A stretch of 64,000 bases of DNA, taken from Pseudoalteromonas sp. NC201 (GTDB lineage: Bacteria > Pseudomonadota > Gammaproteobacteria > Enterobacterales > Alteromonadaceae). Each line of letters begins with the position of its first letter. Positions within the stretch are counted from its first letter, which is position 1. Of the stretch, positions 42,397 through 52,027 are shown piece by piece. The stretch spans positions 1,002,486-1,066,485 of the forward strand of contig NZ_CP022523.1 of NCBI RefSeq assembly GCF_002850255.1. The letters are read 5' to 3'. Below the pieces are notes generated by a model. That model saw only the letters and a list, made by a program, of their open reading frames with translations, had not been told where the DNA came from and searched no databases. A program made the translations under genes and the position numbers.

Positions 42397-43239
42397 TTAT
42401 CCTCGAGCACTAGAACTGAGTGATTTACCGCGCTTATCGCCATACATATGCTCATCGGCTTCGTGGATGATGAGATCAGCTTGTTTAGCTGGGTCAACTT
42501 TGACCATTCCAATACTGACGTTAATTTTGTAATCGTGTAATCCCTTTAATAATGCCGCTCTTACTTCGTCTGTATCCGGAAGCACTGCATTAATATAGGC
42601 AATAAATTCGTCTCCCCCGATACGAAAGCTGTAATCTAAGCCAAAGTAATCTTTCATATTCTGCGTAAACTTAATCAAAACCTCGTCGCCAATATGATGG
42701 CCATAGTTGTCATTCACTTGCTTAAAATTATCTAAATCGAGGTAGAGTAGCCATTGATCATCAAAGCGATGTGTTTGCAAGCCTTCAAAACATGCGCGAC
42801 GACTACCCACGCCTGTCATCGCATCATGGTCAGCTTCATACCGCATCCGCTCCTCTAACAATCTTCTTCTCTCTACTTCTTTTTTTAGCTCTGTAATGCT
42901 GGCTCTTTTATTGGTGATCATGCAGTAAAAACCAAAGCTGATGAGTGAAAAACCGATATTTTTCAAAGAAGTGTCAAAGTTAAGTAAGGGAATGGAAAAA
43001 CCGTCGGTGAAATTATCAATAATATCAAGGAGTAGGCCCGCACAATACACAAGTAGGGCAATGCGTAAGAACGAATTTGCGATTTCTCTGGTGATCAAAT
43101 TGAATAAAGTGAAAGAAATGCCGAACCAGAACAACTCTTCGTAGCTCTCGTATTCGTAGTGACCAATATAGTACATGTAGCCACCAAAAAAGATGATGGC
43201 TATCCATATTACTAAGGGAGGTAACGCGCGTTTGATCAA
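42397..43239 (-). CDS. Membrane diguanylate cyclase (GGDEF)
   Basis: The 280-residue protein has about four membrane segments (1-110), a short coiled coil (120-140) and a GGDEF domain with the intact active site GGDEF (about residue 206) and the DADHDAMTGVGSR-type start. The RxxD allosteric site five residues before the motif is absent (FGLD), so product inhibition is unlikely. It makes c-di-GMP. No EAL domain is present. Confidence 0.9.
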   Translation of the reverse strand: MIKRALPPLVIWIAIIFFGGYMYYIGHYEYESYEELFWFGISFTLFNLITREIANSFLRIALLVYCAGLLLDIIDNFTDGFSIPLLNFDTSLKNIGFSLISFGFYCMITNKRASITELKKEVERRRLLEERMRYEADHDAMTGVGSRRACFEGLQTHRFDDQWLLYLDLDNFKQVNDNYGHHIGDEVLIKFTQNMKDYFGLDYSFRIGGDEFIAYINAVLPDTDEVRAALLKGLHDYKINVSIGMVKVDPAKQADLIIHEADEHMYGDKRGKSLSSSARG

Positions 43240-43306
43240 ATTACTTTGGCTTCTGGTGCTTCAGTTATCTTTAGTTATAGTTAATTGAACTTCAGAAGCA
43301 AGCCAC

Positions 43307-43729
43307 TTATGTGTTTAATTCAAGAGCTTGAGCAATCATAAATAGATGACTAACAAAAACGAGAGAAGTTAGTACTGTTCGCATTTTTTGATAGTCTTTA
43401 TGATAGTCACCCCAGCGAGCCGAATTGCGTTCTATAAAATATACGAGCCAATATGCGATAGCGAGATAGAGAAGCAACCATTGTGGTGCTGCAATACTAA
43501 GTAAGGGGTAAGGGATCACGACAATCACGGCCAGTATCGCTTGTTTGTAGGTTTGCTCACCTGCACGCCATAAACTTCCGGCCATAAAAGCAAGAATCCC
43601 CAGACTGTAAAACTGAAAAGCATGAAGCACGTCACTCGATGCACCAGCCATTAGCGTCCACGCGATACAAGCCAAAAAGGGAATAAAGCCAAAGTAACCA
43701 AGTTGAATATGATTGAAGTACGGGTGCAT
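43307..43729 (-). CDS. DUF3429 family membrane protein
   Basis: The 140-residue protein has four to five hydrophobic segments and the family pattern LGYFGFIPF near the start, with YWLVYFIERNSARW in the second half. The ATG is used rather than the GTG two codons earlier. Function is unknown in this family. Confidence 0.8.
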   Translation of the reverse strand: MHPYFNHIQLGYFGFIPFLACIAWTLMAGASSDVLHAFQFYSLGILAFMAGSLWRAGEQTYKQAILAVIVVIPYPLLSIAAPQWLLLYLAIAYWLVYFIERNSARWGDYHKDYQKMRTVLTSLVFVSHLFMIAQALELNT

Positions 43730-43957
43730 AGTCACGCTCTGCTGTAGTTAATTGCTGGGATCATACCGTAATTATCTTATTTTTATACTCTTATGCTGAA
43801 TTAGTTGATCACCTATAAGAGAGCTATCAGTTTTTCCGATTACAGCGATTCAAACAATCCATTTTATTTAATCAGCATTTCCCCTTATCTTTGTACTCAA
43901 GCCAAGGCGAACAGTAATCGCCAACATTATTTAAACTAAACAACAGTGAGGAAAGCG

Positions 43958-44527
43958 ATGAGCACTTCATTAATCAATACTAAAATTCAACCATTCAACG
44001 CAACTGCATACCATGGTGGCGACTTCGTAGAAGTTTCTGAGCAAGACCTACTAGGTAAATGGTCAATCGTATTCTTTTACCCTGCGGATTTCACATTTGT
44101 ATGTCCAACGGAGCTTGGTGACTTAGCTGACTACTACGCACAGCTACAAGAAATGGGTGTAGAAGTTTACTCTGTATCGACAGACACGCACTTCACGCAT
44201 AAAGCATGGCACGATGCGTCAGACACTATTAAGAAAATCCAATTCCCAATGATTGGTGACCCGACAGGCCGTATTACTCGTAACTTTGGTGTAATGATCG
44301 AGGAAGAAGGTCTTGCACTTCGTGGTACTTTTGTTATCAACCCAGAGGGTGAAATCAAAGTTATCGAAACGCATGACCTAGGTATTGGTCGCAGTGCTAA
44401 AGAGCTAGTACGTAAAGTACAAGCTGCTCAATACATCGCATCTCACGATGGTGAAGTATGTCCAGCTTCTTGGCAGCCAGGTGAAGAAACACTAGCACCT
44501 TCACTAGACCTAGTTGGCAAAATCTAA
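43958..44527 (+). CDS. ahpC: Alkyl hydroperoxide reductase subunit C (AhpC)
   Basis: The 189-residue typical 2-Cys peroxiredoxin has peroxidatic Cys49 in FVCPTE and resolving Cys168 in GEVCPASW. It reduces H2O2 and organic peroxides and is recycled by AhpF, encoded 105 bases downstream. GAGGAAAG precedes the ATG; a start four codons earlier was rejected because the Shine-Dalgarno sequence lies inside it. A strong AhpC is expected from an OxyR-controlled promoter, but I could not find a convincing OxyR site upstream. Confidence 0.96.
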   Translation: MSTSLINTKIQPFNATAYHGGDFVEVSEQDLLGKWSIVFFYPADFTFVCPTELGDLADYYAQLQEMGVEVYSVSTDTHFTHKAWHDASDTIKKIQFPMIGDPTGRITRNFGVMIEEEGLALRGTFVINPEGEIKVIETHDLGIGRSAKELVRKVQAAQYIASHDGEVCPASWQPGEETLAPSLDLVGKI

Positions 44528-44535
44528 TTTGTCTG

Positions 44536-44556
44536 GGGAGTGCGGCATGCACTCCC
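44536..44556 (+). terminator. Intercistronic hairpin ahpC/ahpF
   Basis: GGGAGTGC and GCACTCCC pair perfectly around GGCAT. No T-run follows, so it is probably an mRNA-stabilising or partially terminating element that lowers ahpF relative to ahpC. Confidence 0.55.
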
Positions 44557-44632
44557 ATCTCAACCATCTAGATGAATCAAATTCATCGTTTTTGCGAATT
44601 TTTACTGTAGTTTCTGCAGAGGGTTACCTTAT

Positions 44633-46201
44633 ATGTTAGACAACCAAATTAAAACTCAACTACAAAGCCATTTTAGCTCTCTACAACGTCCGATTGAACT
44701 CGTCATTACCGTTGATGACAGTAAAAAATCGCAAGAGCTAAAAGGGTTAGCACAAGACTTAGCGTCATTGAGCGACAAAATTACTTTATCTGAATCAATT
44801 GAAGGTGAACGTATCCCACAAATGGTGGTGCGTGGTGTTGAAACAAAGAGCGAAATTACGTTTGCTGGTGTTCCTATGGGACATGAGTTTACCAGTTTGG
44901 TACTTGCATTATTGCATTCAGGCGGTCATGCAACTAAAGCATCGGCAGACGATCTCGAACTGATCACAAATATAGATAACGCATTGAACTTTGAGGTTTA
45001 CATCTCACTGAGTTGCCAAACTTGTCCGCAAGTAGTGCAGGCTTTGAATCTCATGGCGGCTGTTAACCCAAATATTACCACCACCATGATTGATGGTGCT
45101 TTGTTCCAAGAAGAAGTGGAGTCACGCAACATCATGGCCGTGCCAACCGTGTACTTAAATGGTGAGCAATTTAGCCAAGGCGCAGTGAGCTTAAGCGATA
45201 TTTTATTAAAACTTGATAGTAAAGCTGGTGAAAAACAAGCAGCCTTACTTAACGAGAAAGACGTGTTTGATGTGCTCGTTGTAGGTGGCGGCCCTGCTGG
45301 TGCTTCAGCTGCAATCTATGCTGCTCGTAAAGGGTTAAATACAGGGGTAGTTGCGGAGCGTTTTGGCGGCCAAGTTGCCGATACTTTGGGTATTGAGAAC
45401 TTTATTTCAGTGCAAAAAACTGAAGGTCCTAAGCTGGTTGCACAGTTAGAAGAGCATGTTAACCAGTATGGCGTTGATGTGATGAAGAACCAGCGTGCAG
45501 CGGCAATTAACAAAGGCGAAACCATTGATATCACGCTTGAAAGCGGTGCGGTATTAAGGGCCAAATCTTTAGTATTGGCTACAGGTGCACGATGGAGAAG
45601 CATGAATGTACCCGGCGAAACCGAGTACAAGGGTAGAGGCGTAGCATATTGTCCACATTGCGATGGTCCGTTATTTAAGGGGAAACCTGTCGCGGTTATT
45701 GGTGGCGGTAACTCGGGTATTGAAGCAGCTATCGACTTGGCAAATATTGTTGAACACGTCACGGTATTAGAATTTGCCGATACGCTTAGAGCTGACGAAG
45801 TGCTGATCAAAAAGGCGAAAAGCCTTGCCAACATCACCATTATTAAAAACGCACAAACCACAGAAGTAGTTGGAGATGGTAGTAAAGTAACGGGTCTTAA
45901 TTACATAGACAGGGTCAGCGGTGACGCTCATTCGTTGGCACTGGCTGGCATTTTTGTACAAATTGGACTTGTACCAAATACTGAATGGTTAAAGTCGAGT
46001 GAAGTTGCACTTAGCCGCTTTGGTGAAATCGAAATTGACAGCAAAGGTGCGACAAGTCTAGCTGGTGTTTACGCCGCAGGCGATGCAACCACCACACCGT
46101 TTAAGCAAATTATTATTGCGATGGGTGGAGGAGCGACAGCAAGCTTAGGCGCTTTTGATTATCTAATTCGGTTAGGGCAAGACGACGAGCAAGCTGCTTA
46201 A
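44633..46201 (+). CDS. ahpF: Alkyl hydroperoxide reductase subunit F (AhpF)
   Basis: The 522-residue flavoprotein has a tandem thioredoxin-like N-terminal domain with CxxC at Cys128/Cys131 (SCQTCPQ), an FAD-binding domain ([17 protein letters not shown]) and an NADH-binding domain with the second disulphide Cys340/Cys343 (CPHC). It passes electrons from NADH to AhpC. Length and domain order match E. coli AhpF. A terminator ends the transcript. Confidence 0.96.
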   Translation: MLDNQIKTQLQSHFSSLQRPIELVITVDDSKKSQELKGLAQDLASLSDKITLSESIEGERIPQMVVRGVETKSEITFAGVPMGHEFTSLVLALLHSGGHATKASADDLELITNIDNALNFEVYISLSCQTCPQVVQALNLMAAVNPNITTTMIDGALFQEEVESRNIMAVPTVYLNGEQFSQGAVSLSDILLKLDSKAGEKQAALLNEKDVFDVLVVGGGPAGASAAIYAARKGLNTGVVAERFGGQVADTLGIENFISVQKTEGPKLVAQLEEHVNQYGVDVMKNQRAAAINKGETIDITLESGAVLRAKSLVLATGARWRSMNVPGETEYKGRGVAYCPHCDGPLFKGKPVAVIGGGNSGIEAAIDLANIVEHVTVLEFADTLRADEVLIKKAKSLANITIIKNAQTTEVVGDGSKVTGLNYIDRVSGDAHSLALAGIFVQIGLVPNTEWLKSSEVALSRFGEIEIDSKGATSLAGVYAAGDATTTPFKQIIIAMGGGATASLGAFDYLIRLGQDDEQAA

Positions 46202-46255
46202 TTACTCGCATTACTGGAAAGAATCATTGCAACAATACACCCATGCAATGCTCCC

Positions 46256-46286
46256 AAGCCACACTCTAGCAGTGTGGCTTTTTTTG
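46256..46286 (+). terminator. Rho-independent terminator of ahpCF
   Basis: AAGCCACACT and AGTGTGGCTT pair perfectly around CTAGC and run into a T-tract. Confidence 0.9.
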
Positions 46287-46304
46287 CTTTGATTTCGAAG
46301 ATTC

Positions 46305-46571
46305 ATCGCTGCGTAAAGCAGCTCCTACTCTAACGTGTAGAATGCACTGTGGGAGGAGGCTTATCCGCCGAGCAGTTACTAGCTTAGCTAATAGGATTTT
46401 GGCTGAATAAGAAACACAAGATCGCTGCGTAAAGCAGCTCCTACTCTAACGTATAGAATGCGCTGTGGGAGACGATTTACCCGGCGAGAGGTTACTAGCC
46501 TAGCTGAGTGGATTATCTTCCGGTGAAGAAACACAAGATCGTTGCGTAAAACAGTTCCTTCAGTCCTACTC
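46305..46571. repeat. REP-like tandem array, two and a half units of about 117 bp
   Basis: ATCGCTGCGTAAAGCAGCTC recurs at 46305 and 46421, and in degenerate form (ATCGTTGCGTAAAACAGTTC) at 46538. Between them the units share TAGAATGC, TGTGGGAG, GGCTTATCCGCCGAG-like and GTTACTAGC blocks. The core followed by a later GTGGGAG inverted partner is typical of REP/BIME elements. The third unit touches the 3' end of the DM13 gene. Confidence 0.8.
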
Positions 46572-47054
46572 GCTACCAACGCGTTGTAATGGCGCTGCCG
46601 ATATAAACTGCTCAAAATGTTCACACCAAATAATAGCGCTCTGAAACTGGGTCAGATCGACTTGGCGATATTTACGCTGCACGAACTGCGAAAATTGGTT
46701 TATGTTAGCAATTTCCACCACGGTGTGTTTTTGTGCTTTAAAGTCGGCTTCTGTCTCAATAAATGTTTTGGCGAGGTAAAGCCGATAATCAGGCCCTGGG
46801 GCTATCTCCCCCACAAATGCAATATGATTATCCGTAAAATAAATTTCACCAGTGGCGTAGTGTAATGCGTCTGAATCTTTAAGCTCCTTCTTGAATTGGC
46901 CTTTGTATGTTGCGGCTTTACTGATCGCCAGTATTTCTGTGTGGCTAGCCGCCGGAGGTTGCGTCATTATCGGTAAAGTGTACACACCCATAATAAACCC
47001 TGTGATAAACACCACAATGAGCAACAGTAACGTAAATAGCGTTCGCAAAATCAT
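46566..47054 (-). CDS. DM13 domain protein, membrane anchored
   Basis: The 162-residue protein has an N-terminal membrane segment (about 4-28) and a DM13 domain (about 45-155; YKGQFKKELKDSDALHYATG, and the conserved Cys in IIWCEHF). DM13 is a proposed redox-linked domain, the Cys perhaps binding a prosthetic group. It probably sits in the periplasm on a signal anchor. A longer frame upstream was rejected in favour of the ATG that starts the hydrophobic segment. Confidence 0.8.
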   Translation of the reverse strand: MILRTLFTLLLLIVVFITGFIMGVYTLPIMTQPPAASHTEILAISKAATYKGQFKKELKDSDALHYATGEIYFTDNHIAFVGEIAPGPDYRLYLAKTFIETEADFKAQKHTVVEIANINQFSQFVQRKYRQVDLTQFQSAIIWCEHFEQFISAAPLQRVGSE

Positions 47055-47694
47055 TTCCAAGTAAGCAGTAAAGTCTAAGTATAGCCAAATTATAAGGCTA
47101 TAGTACAAAACGTGACTGAGTAAAAAGGATTGTTTTTAATATTTTTGATAAGAACAAAGTGTTTTTATTAAATGTAATTTAGTACCCAATGTAGATAAAA
47201 CTTTACACAGAGTAGCGCCTTCTGATTGTTAATTATTAGAGAATAAAGTATTTCAATTGTTTTGATTATTGTAATAGTCAAAGTAAACAGGTGTTTAGGC
47301 CAGAGTTATGGCGTAAAGGCGTTTTCTAATCTGGTTATAAAGTACTGAATGTAATTAATAATCTCAGCTATTGTTATTGATTTGTGCTTGAGTAAAATGC
47401 CTCGAATTCGAGTTGATTCTTACAATAAAATTAACTTGGATACGTTTCTATTACAAAAAATGAAAGCGAGCATGCCATGGACGTGCAAGAACTTATCAGT
47501 TGTTAAAAAATGACAGCGTTGTTTTTACTGTCGAAACACAGTAGCGCGACCAAGATAAGTTGTGTTTATCAACGTGCGAAACCTAGGTGCACAGAACAAG
47601 GTTGAATTTCGTGTGGCAAGCATCGATAGACTCTCGCTCATTCTAATCTTAATCGAAGTGGCGGCGGCTACTTCTCTAAAACGAGTAGAAGAAA
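47055..47694. other. Upstream region of the chitin genes, no gene seen
   Basis: An AT-rich region of 640 bases between the DM13 gene and the LPMO gene. No supported open frame was found. It contains a perfect 12-base palindrome and an inverted repeat GACAG-N11-CTGTC (47512-47532). It is expected to carry the promoter and chitin-responsive control sites. Confidence 0.5.
47401..47412. promoter_or_regulatory. Perfect palindrome CTCGAATTCGAG
   Basis: A 12-base palindrome about 280 bases before the LPMO start; a possible operator. No known factor is assigned. Confidence 0.25.
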
Positions 47695-49269
47695 ATGAAA
47701 AACTCAATGTTAACAGTCAGTATTGGCATGGCACTTGGCATGGCAGCATCGAACGCATTTGCACATGGTTATATGGATAGTCCAAAGGCAAGACAAGCAA
47801 TTTGTGAAGAACAGGGGGGATTTTGGTGGCCAAAAGATGGAAGCAATATCCCGAACGCGGCATGTCGAGCAGCTTACCTAGCGTCTGAACATGTGCAGTT
47901 TGTTCAAAAGCATGAGTTTGCAGCGAATGTTCCCGATTATTTTAATTTGCAAGCTGTACAGGCTGCTGTTCCTGACGGACAACTTTGTGCGGGTGGCGAT
48001 AGAAATAAAGCGGGCATGAATATCGCGTCGAGTGAGTGGCAAAGGACCGCGATAACGCCAAATGCTCAAAACCAAATTAAAGTGAGATTTCGTGCAACAA
48101 CGCCTCACAACCCTAGCTTTTGGCAGTTTTATCTCACCAAACCGGAGGCGGATATTCAGTCAACGCCCCTAGCGTGGCAAGATTTAGAGCTAGTGCAAGA
48201 GTATGGCAATGTTGACTTCTTCGTTGCGCCAGATGGTAAACGCTATTATGAAATGCAGGTCGCGGTGCCGAGTAAATTTAGCGGAGATGCTATCTTGTAT
48301 ACGCGTTGGCAGCGTGATGATGTTGTAGGTGAAGGCTTTTACAATTGTAGCGACGTCACTATAGTGCGTGATACTACACCGACTGAGCCGGTAAGTTGGA
48401 CGCCTGCTGGATTTTTAATTAAACCTGGCCAACAAGCCAATGTAGGCGATACGGTATGGCTACGTGTGTTTGATGGTGATGGCCAAGAATTGGTACAAGA
48501 AAAACTGTCGATAACACAAAGCAATATCAATCATTGGACTGCGCAATTTGCTAGCACACTAAATAATAATCATGCGAATACGCTGCAAATTGGCGTACAA
48601 CAAAGTGACGGCAATATTGTATTTGATGCTGCGCAACTCGCTGCTAATCAGCTGTTTGTAAGTTTTCCCCAGTACACTTTTAACCTTTCAATTCTAGCTA
48701 AGCCACAAAACCGCGCCCCTGTGGTTCATACCCCCGCCGATATCACGCTAAAAGAAGGCTCAAGCTCATCACTTCATGTTCATGCGTTTGATGATGACAA
48801 AGATCCACTCACCTTTGCATGGCAGATCCCTGTGCCACTGAGTTATAGCGGTAGCGGTGCAACTATCACGTTGGCTGCGCCTGAGGTTCAGCAAAATACC
48901 GACTATCAGGGGCAAGTCACCGTTTCTGATGGCACGTTTGAAAAAACCGTTAGCTTTACCATCACAGTGACTAACCAAACCGCACCACCAAGTGGTGACA
49001 CATGGCGTGCCGATCAAGTTTATACCGCTGGCGATACCACAGTGTATCAGGGCAAAAACTATCGTGCTAAATGGTGGGTAAAAGGCCAAAAGCCCGATCA
49101 AAGTGATGCGTGGGAGCTGGTAGATAAGTCTGATGGCAGTAACTCATGGAGTGCTAATAAGGCATATACCGGCGGCGACAGAGTGAGTTATCAAGGCGTT
49201 GAATATCAAGCGCGCTGGTGGACCAAAGGTCAACAACCAGACAAGCACTCAGTGTGGAAAAAGTTATAA
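47695..49269 (+). CDS. Chitin-active AA10 LPMO, GbpA-like
   Basis: The 524-residue protein has a signal peptide that leaves His24 as the new N-terminus (AFA|HGYMDSP). With His138 (TPHNPSF) it forms the copper histidine brace of AA10 lytic polysaccharide monooxygenases. After the catalytic domain (24-225) come a GbpA-like second domain (about 230-335), an Ig/cadherin-like domain (about 340-435) and two CBM5/12 chitin-binding modules (about 442-482 and 485-524, both with the AKWW/ARWW core). It oxidises crystalline chitin, opening it for the chitinase encoded 21 bases downstream. Confidence 0.92.
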   Translation: MKNSMLTVSIGMALGMAASNAFAHGYMDSPKARQAICEEQGGFWWPKDGSNIPNAACRAAYLASEHVQFVQKHEFAANVPDYFNLQAVQAAVPDGQLCAGGDRNKAGMNIASSEWQRTAITPNAQNQIKVRFRATTPHNPSFWQFYLTKPEADIQSTPLAWQDLELVQEYGNVDFFVAPDGKRYYEMQVAVPSKFSGDAILYTRWQRDDVVGEGFYNCSDVTIVRDTTPTEPVSWTPAGFLIKPGQQANVGDTVWLRVFDGDGQELVQEKLSITQSNINHWTAQFASTLNNNHANTLQIGVQQSDGNIVFDAAQLAANQLFVSFPQYTFNLSILAKPQNRAPVVHTPADITLKEGSSSSLHVHAFDDDKDPLTFAWQIPVPLSYSGSGATITLAAPEVQQNTDYQGQVTVSDGTFEKTVSFTITVTNQTAPPSGDTWRADQVYTAGDTTVYQGKNYRAKWWVKGQKPDQSDAWELVDKSDGSNSWSANKAYTGGDRVSYQGVEYQARWWTKGQQPDKHSVWKKL

Positions 49270-49290
49270 CAAACCGAGGAAGTATCAATA

Positions 49291-51936
49291 ATGTTTAAAT
49301 TACTCTCATCATCTCTTGCTGTCGCGGCAGCAATAACGTCAAGCGCCGTACAAGCTGCGCCGTCAACACCGAGCATCACTTGGAAGCCACAAAGCTATTC
49401 ATTTGTTGATGTGAATATCTATGGCCGCGGTTCATACAAACAGTTAATTCAGGCTAAAGAAGTGGTTGATATTGAGATTGAATGGAACGCTTGGTCTGGC
49501 AAGGGCGGCGACCACTACAAGGTGTTTTTCGATGATAACTTGGTTAATGAAGGGGCGCTTGCCGCAGGCACTAAATCGGGCGTGATCCGCTTCCCTTACA
49601 CGCGCTCAGGCCGTCATCAGTTAACTATCCAGCTTTGTGACGCGACAGGATGTGCCACATCAGCGGCAAAGCCGATTGTAATCGCGGATACCGATGGTGG
49701 GCATTTAGCGCCACTGAAACTCAATGTAAACCCCAATAACAAGCAGTTTAATACCGATCCAAACAAGGTGGTTGGTGCTTACTTTGTGGAGTGGGGTATT
49801 TATGGTCGTCAATTCGATGTGACCCAAATCCCAGCAGATAACCTGACACATTTACTGTATGGTTTTATTCCAATTTGTGGGCCGAATGAGTCTCTCGGTG
49901 AAATAGAAAATGGTAATAGCCTACGCGCGCTGAAGTTAGCCTGTGGTGGCTCTAATGATTATGAAGTGGTGATCCACGACCCATGGGCAGCGGTACAGAA
50001 GGCGCTACCGGGAGTTGATAGCAAAGATCCTATCCGTGGTACCTATGCGCAATTAATGGCATTGAAACAGCGTAACCCAGACTTGAAAATCTTACCGTCA
50101 GTGGGTGGCTGGACGCTATCTGATCCTTTCTTTGATTTTGATAGCAAAGCCAACCGCGACACCTTTGTCAATTCAATGCGTGAATTCCTCACTACTTGGA
50201 AGTTCTATGACGGTATTGACATTGACTGGGAGTTCCCTGGTGGAGATGGTGCGAATCCAAACCTTGGCTCAGCCAACGATGGTGAAGTGTATATCACCTT
50301 AATGAAAGAACTTCGCGCCATGCTAGATGAGCTTGAAGCGCAAACAGGCCGAGAATACGAATTGACCTCAGCAATTGGTACGGGTTGGGACAAAATCGAA
50401 GACGTAGATTACCAACGTGCTGCTGAGTACATGGATTATATCTTTGCCATGACGTATGACTTCCATGGTGGTTGGAACAATGTCACGGGTCACCAAACTG
50501 GGATCTATTGTGGTTCGCATTTAAGCAATGAAGCCTGTAATGGCAGTGGTGTCGATGAAAATGGCAAGCCACGTAAAGGCCCTGCTTATACGATGGATAA
50601 TGCTATCCAGCTGTTACTGGCTCAAGGCGTACCTAGTGAAAAGCTAGTTGTTGGCGCGGCCATGTATGGTCGTGGCTGGGAAGGGGTGTATCCACAAAAC
50701 GCAGCCGTTGCAGGCAACCCAATGACTGCCCCTGCGAATGGCAAGTTGAAAGGGACAACCGCACAGGGTGTCTGGGAAGCTGGCGTTATTGATTATAAAG
50801 GCTTGAAAAAGTACATGATTGGTGACAACGAGCAAGGCGTGAATGGATTTGAAGTGGGTTACGATGAACAAGCACAGGCCGCGTACGTTTGGAATAAGAG
50901 TAAAGGCACATTGGTAACCTACGATAGCCCACGCTCAGTTCGTGCCAAAGGCCAATATATTCTTCAGCATAACCTTGGCGGTATATTTGCGTGGGAAATT
51001 GATGCAGACAACGGTGACATTCTCAATGCGATGCATGAAGGTTTAGCGGGAGATATGCCTCCGCCGCCTGTTAATAAAGCGCCAACGGTGACACTTGCGA
51101 GCAAAGTAAACGTAGTGGCAGGGGGATCAGTGCAAGTGGAGGCAACAGCCACTGACCCTGAAGGTAAAGCGCTTTCTTATACTTGGTCAGGTGATGCGGC
51201 GTTAACGTTAACGCCAGAGCAAAACCGCGTTACCATTGCGACGCCTAGCGTAACGCAAGACGCTGTGTACACGGTAACGCTTGCAGTAACGGACGGCAAA
51301 CATATGGTCAATCGTCAGCTCAAAGTAAATGTGAAAGCTACGGTTGCCGAGAATAAAGCCCCAGAAGTTACAGGTATTAACGATGTGGTACTTGACGAAG
51401 GTCAGCAGGTAACGCTACGCGTGACTGCTAGTGATCCTGAAGGTAAGCCGCTTAGTTATACTTGGAATGTTCCCGGCCATACTGTGGTTGGCAATGGTGC
51501 TAGTGTAACACTTACCGCATCTCAGGTAGAAAAGACGCAACACAGTACAGGTAAAGTGACGGTGAGCGATGGCGTAAATGAAGTAACACGCATATTTAAC
51601 ATCACAGTGAACGATACCACCTCGACGGACCCAGTTGAGCCACCGACTGAGCCGGGTAAAACTACGTGGGATGTAAATGCCGTCTACGTTGGTGGTGATG
51701 TGGTTTGGTACCAAGGGGTGCAATACAAAGCTAGTTGGTGGACGCGCGGAGCCTTGCCAAGTAAAGGCGGTGTGTGGCAAGAAATCATTCCTGATGACGG
51801 TACAGTTCGAGCGTGGCGTAGCGACTTAGTATACACAGGTGGCGATAAAGTCACTTTCTCGGGCGAGACATATCAGGCGCGCTGGTGGACGCGCGGTCAG
51901 CAACCAGACACTAACTCTGTGTGGCGTAAGCTTTAA
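49291..51936 (+). CDS. chiA: GH18 chitinase, ChiA type, with two CBM5/12
   Basis: The 881-residue secreted enzyme has a signal peptide (cleavage near VQAAP) and a ChiA N-terminal domain (about 25-135). A GH18 catalytic domain (about 155-590) follows, with the motif DGIDIDWEF where Glu314 is the acid/base. Two Ig/PKD-like domains (about 595-685 and 690-780) and two CBM5/12 modules at the C-terminus (ending VWRKL) complete it. Domain order and length match exochitinase ChiA of marine gammaproteobacteria, with extra tail modules. It is probably co-transcribed with the LPMO gene. Confidence 0.95.
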   Translation: MFKLLSSSLAVAAAITSSAVQAAPSTPSITWKPQSYSFVDVNIYGRGSYKQLIQAKEVVDIEIEWNAWSGKGGDHYKVFFDDNLVNEGALAAGTKSGVIRFPYTRSGRHQLTIQLCDATGCATSAAKPIVIADTDGGHLAPLKLNVNPNNKQFNTDPNKVVGAYFVEWGIYGRQFDVTQIPADNLTHLLYGFIPICGPNESLGEIENGNSLRALKLACGGSNDYEVVIHDPWAAVQKALPGVDSKDPIRGTYAQLMALKQRNPDLKILPSVGGWTLSDPFFDFDSKANRDTFVNSMREFLTTWKFYDGIDIDWEFPGGDGANPNLGSANDGEVYITLMKELRAMLDELEAQTGREYELTSAIGTGWDKIEDVDYQRAAEYMDYIFAMTYDFHGGWNNVTGHQTGIYCGSHLSNEACNGSGVDENGKPRKGPAYTMDNAIQLLLAQGVPSEKLVVGAAMYGRGWEGVYPQNAAVAGNPMTAPANGKLKGTTAQGVWEAGVIDYKGLKKYMIGDNEQGVNGFEVGYDEQAQAAYVWNKSKGTLVTYDSPRSVRAKGQYILQHNLGGIFAWEIDADNGDILNAMHEGLAGDMPPPPVNKAPTVTLASKVNVVAGGSVQVEATATDPEGKALSYTWSGDAALTLTPEQNRVTIATPSVTQDAVYTVTLAVTDGKHMVNRQLKVNVKATVAENKAPEVTGINDVVLDEGQQVTLRVTASDPEGKPLSYTWNVPGHTVVGNGASVTLTASQVEKTQHSTGKVTVSDGVNEVTRIFNITVNDTTSTDPVEPPTEPGKTTWDVNAVYVGGDVVWYQGVQYKASWWTRGALPSKGGVWQEIIPDDGTVRAWRSDLVYTGGDKVTFSGETYQARWWTRGQQPDTNSVWRKL

Positions 51937-51957
51937 TGTAAAGCACCTCTAACAAAG

Positions 51958-51981
51958 CACTGGCAGATATCGCTGCCAGTG
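51958..51981 (+). terminator. Hairpin after the chitinase gene
   Basis: CACTGGCA and TGCCAGTG pair around 8 bases. No T-run follows, so it may be a weak terminator or a stabilising hairpin. Confidence 0.4.
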
Positions 51982-52027
51982 AGATCAAGTTTTCAATGAG
52001 TTACATCATCTAACACTGAGCAAAATG

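Noticed and set aside
43736..43957. OxyR binding site upstream of ahpC
   Set aside because: Only partial ATAG/CTAT matches with wrong spacing; not reported as a feature.
45316..45861. Minus-strand open frame of 181 residues opposite ahpF
   Set aside because: Antisense to the conserved FAD/NADH domains of AhpF; no start site or motif.
46388..46624. Minus-strand open frame over the REP array
   Set aside because: Consists of the repeat sequence and runs into the DM13 gene 3' end; no supporting signal.
47562..47780. Plus-strand open frame overlapping the LPMO start
   Set aside because: Overlaps the LPMO signal peptide out of frame and has no ribosome binding site.
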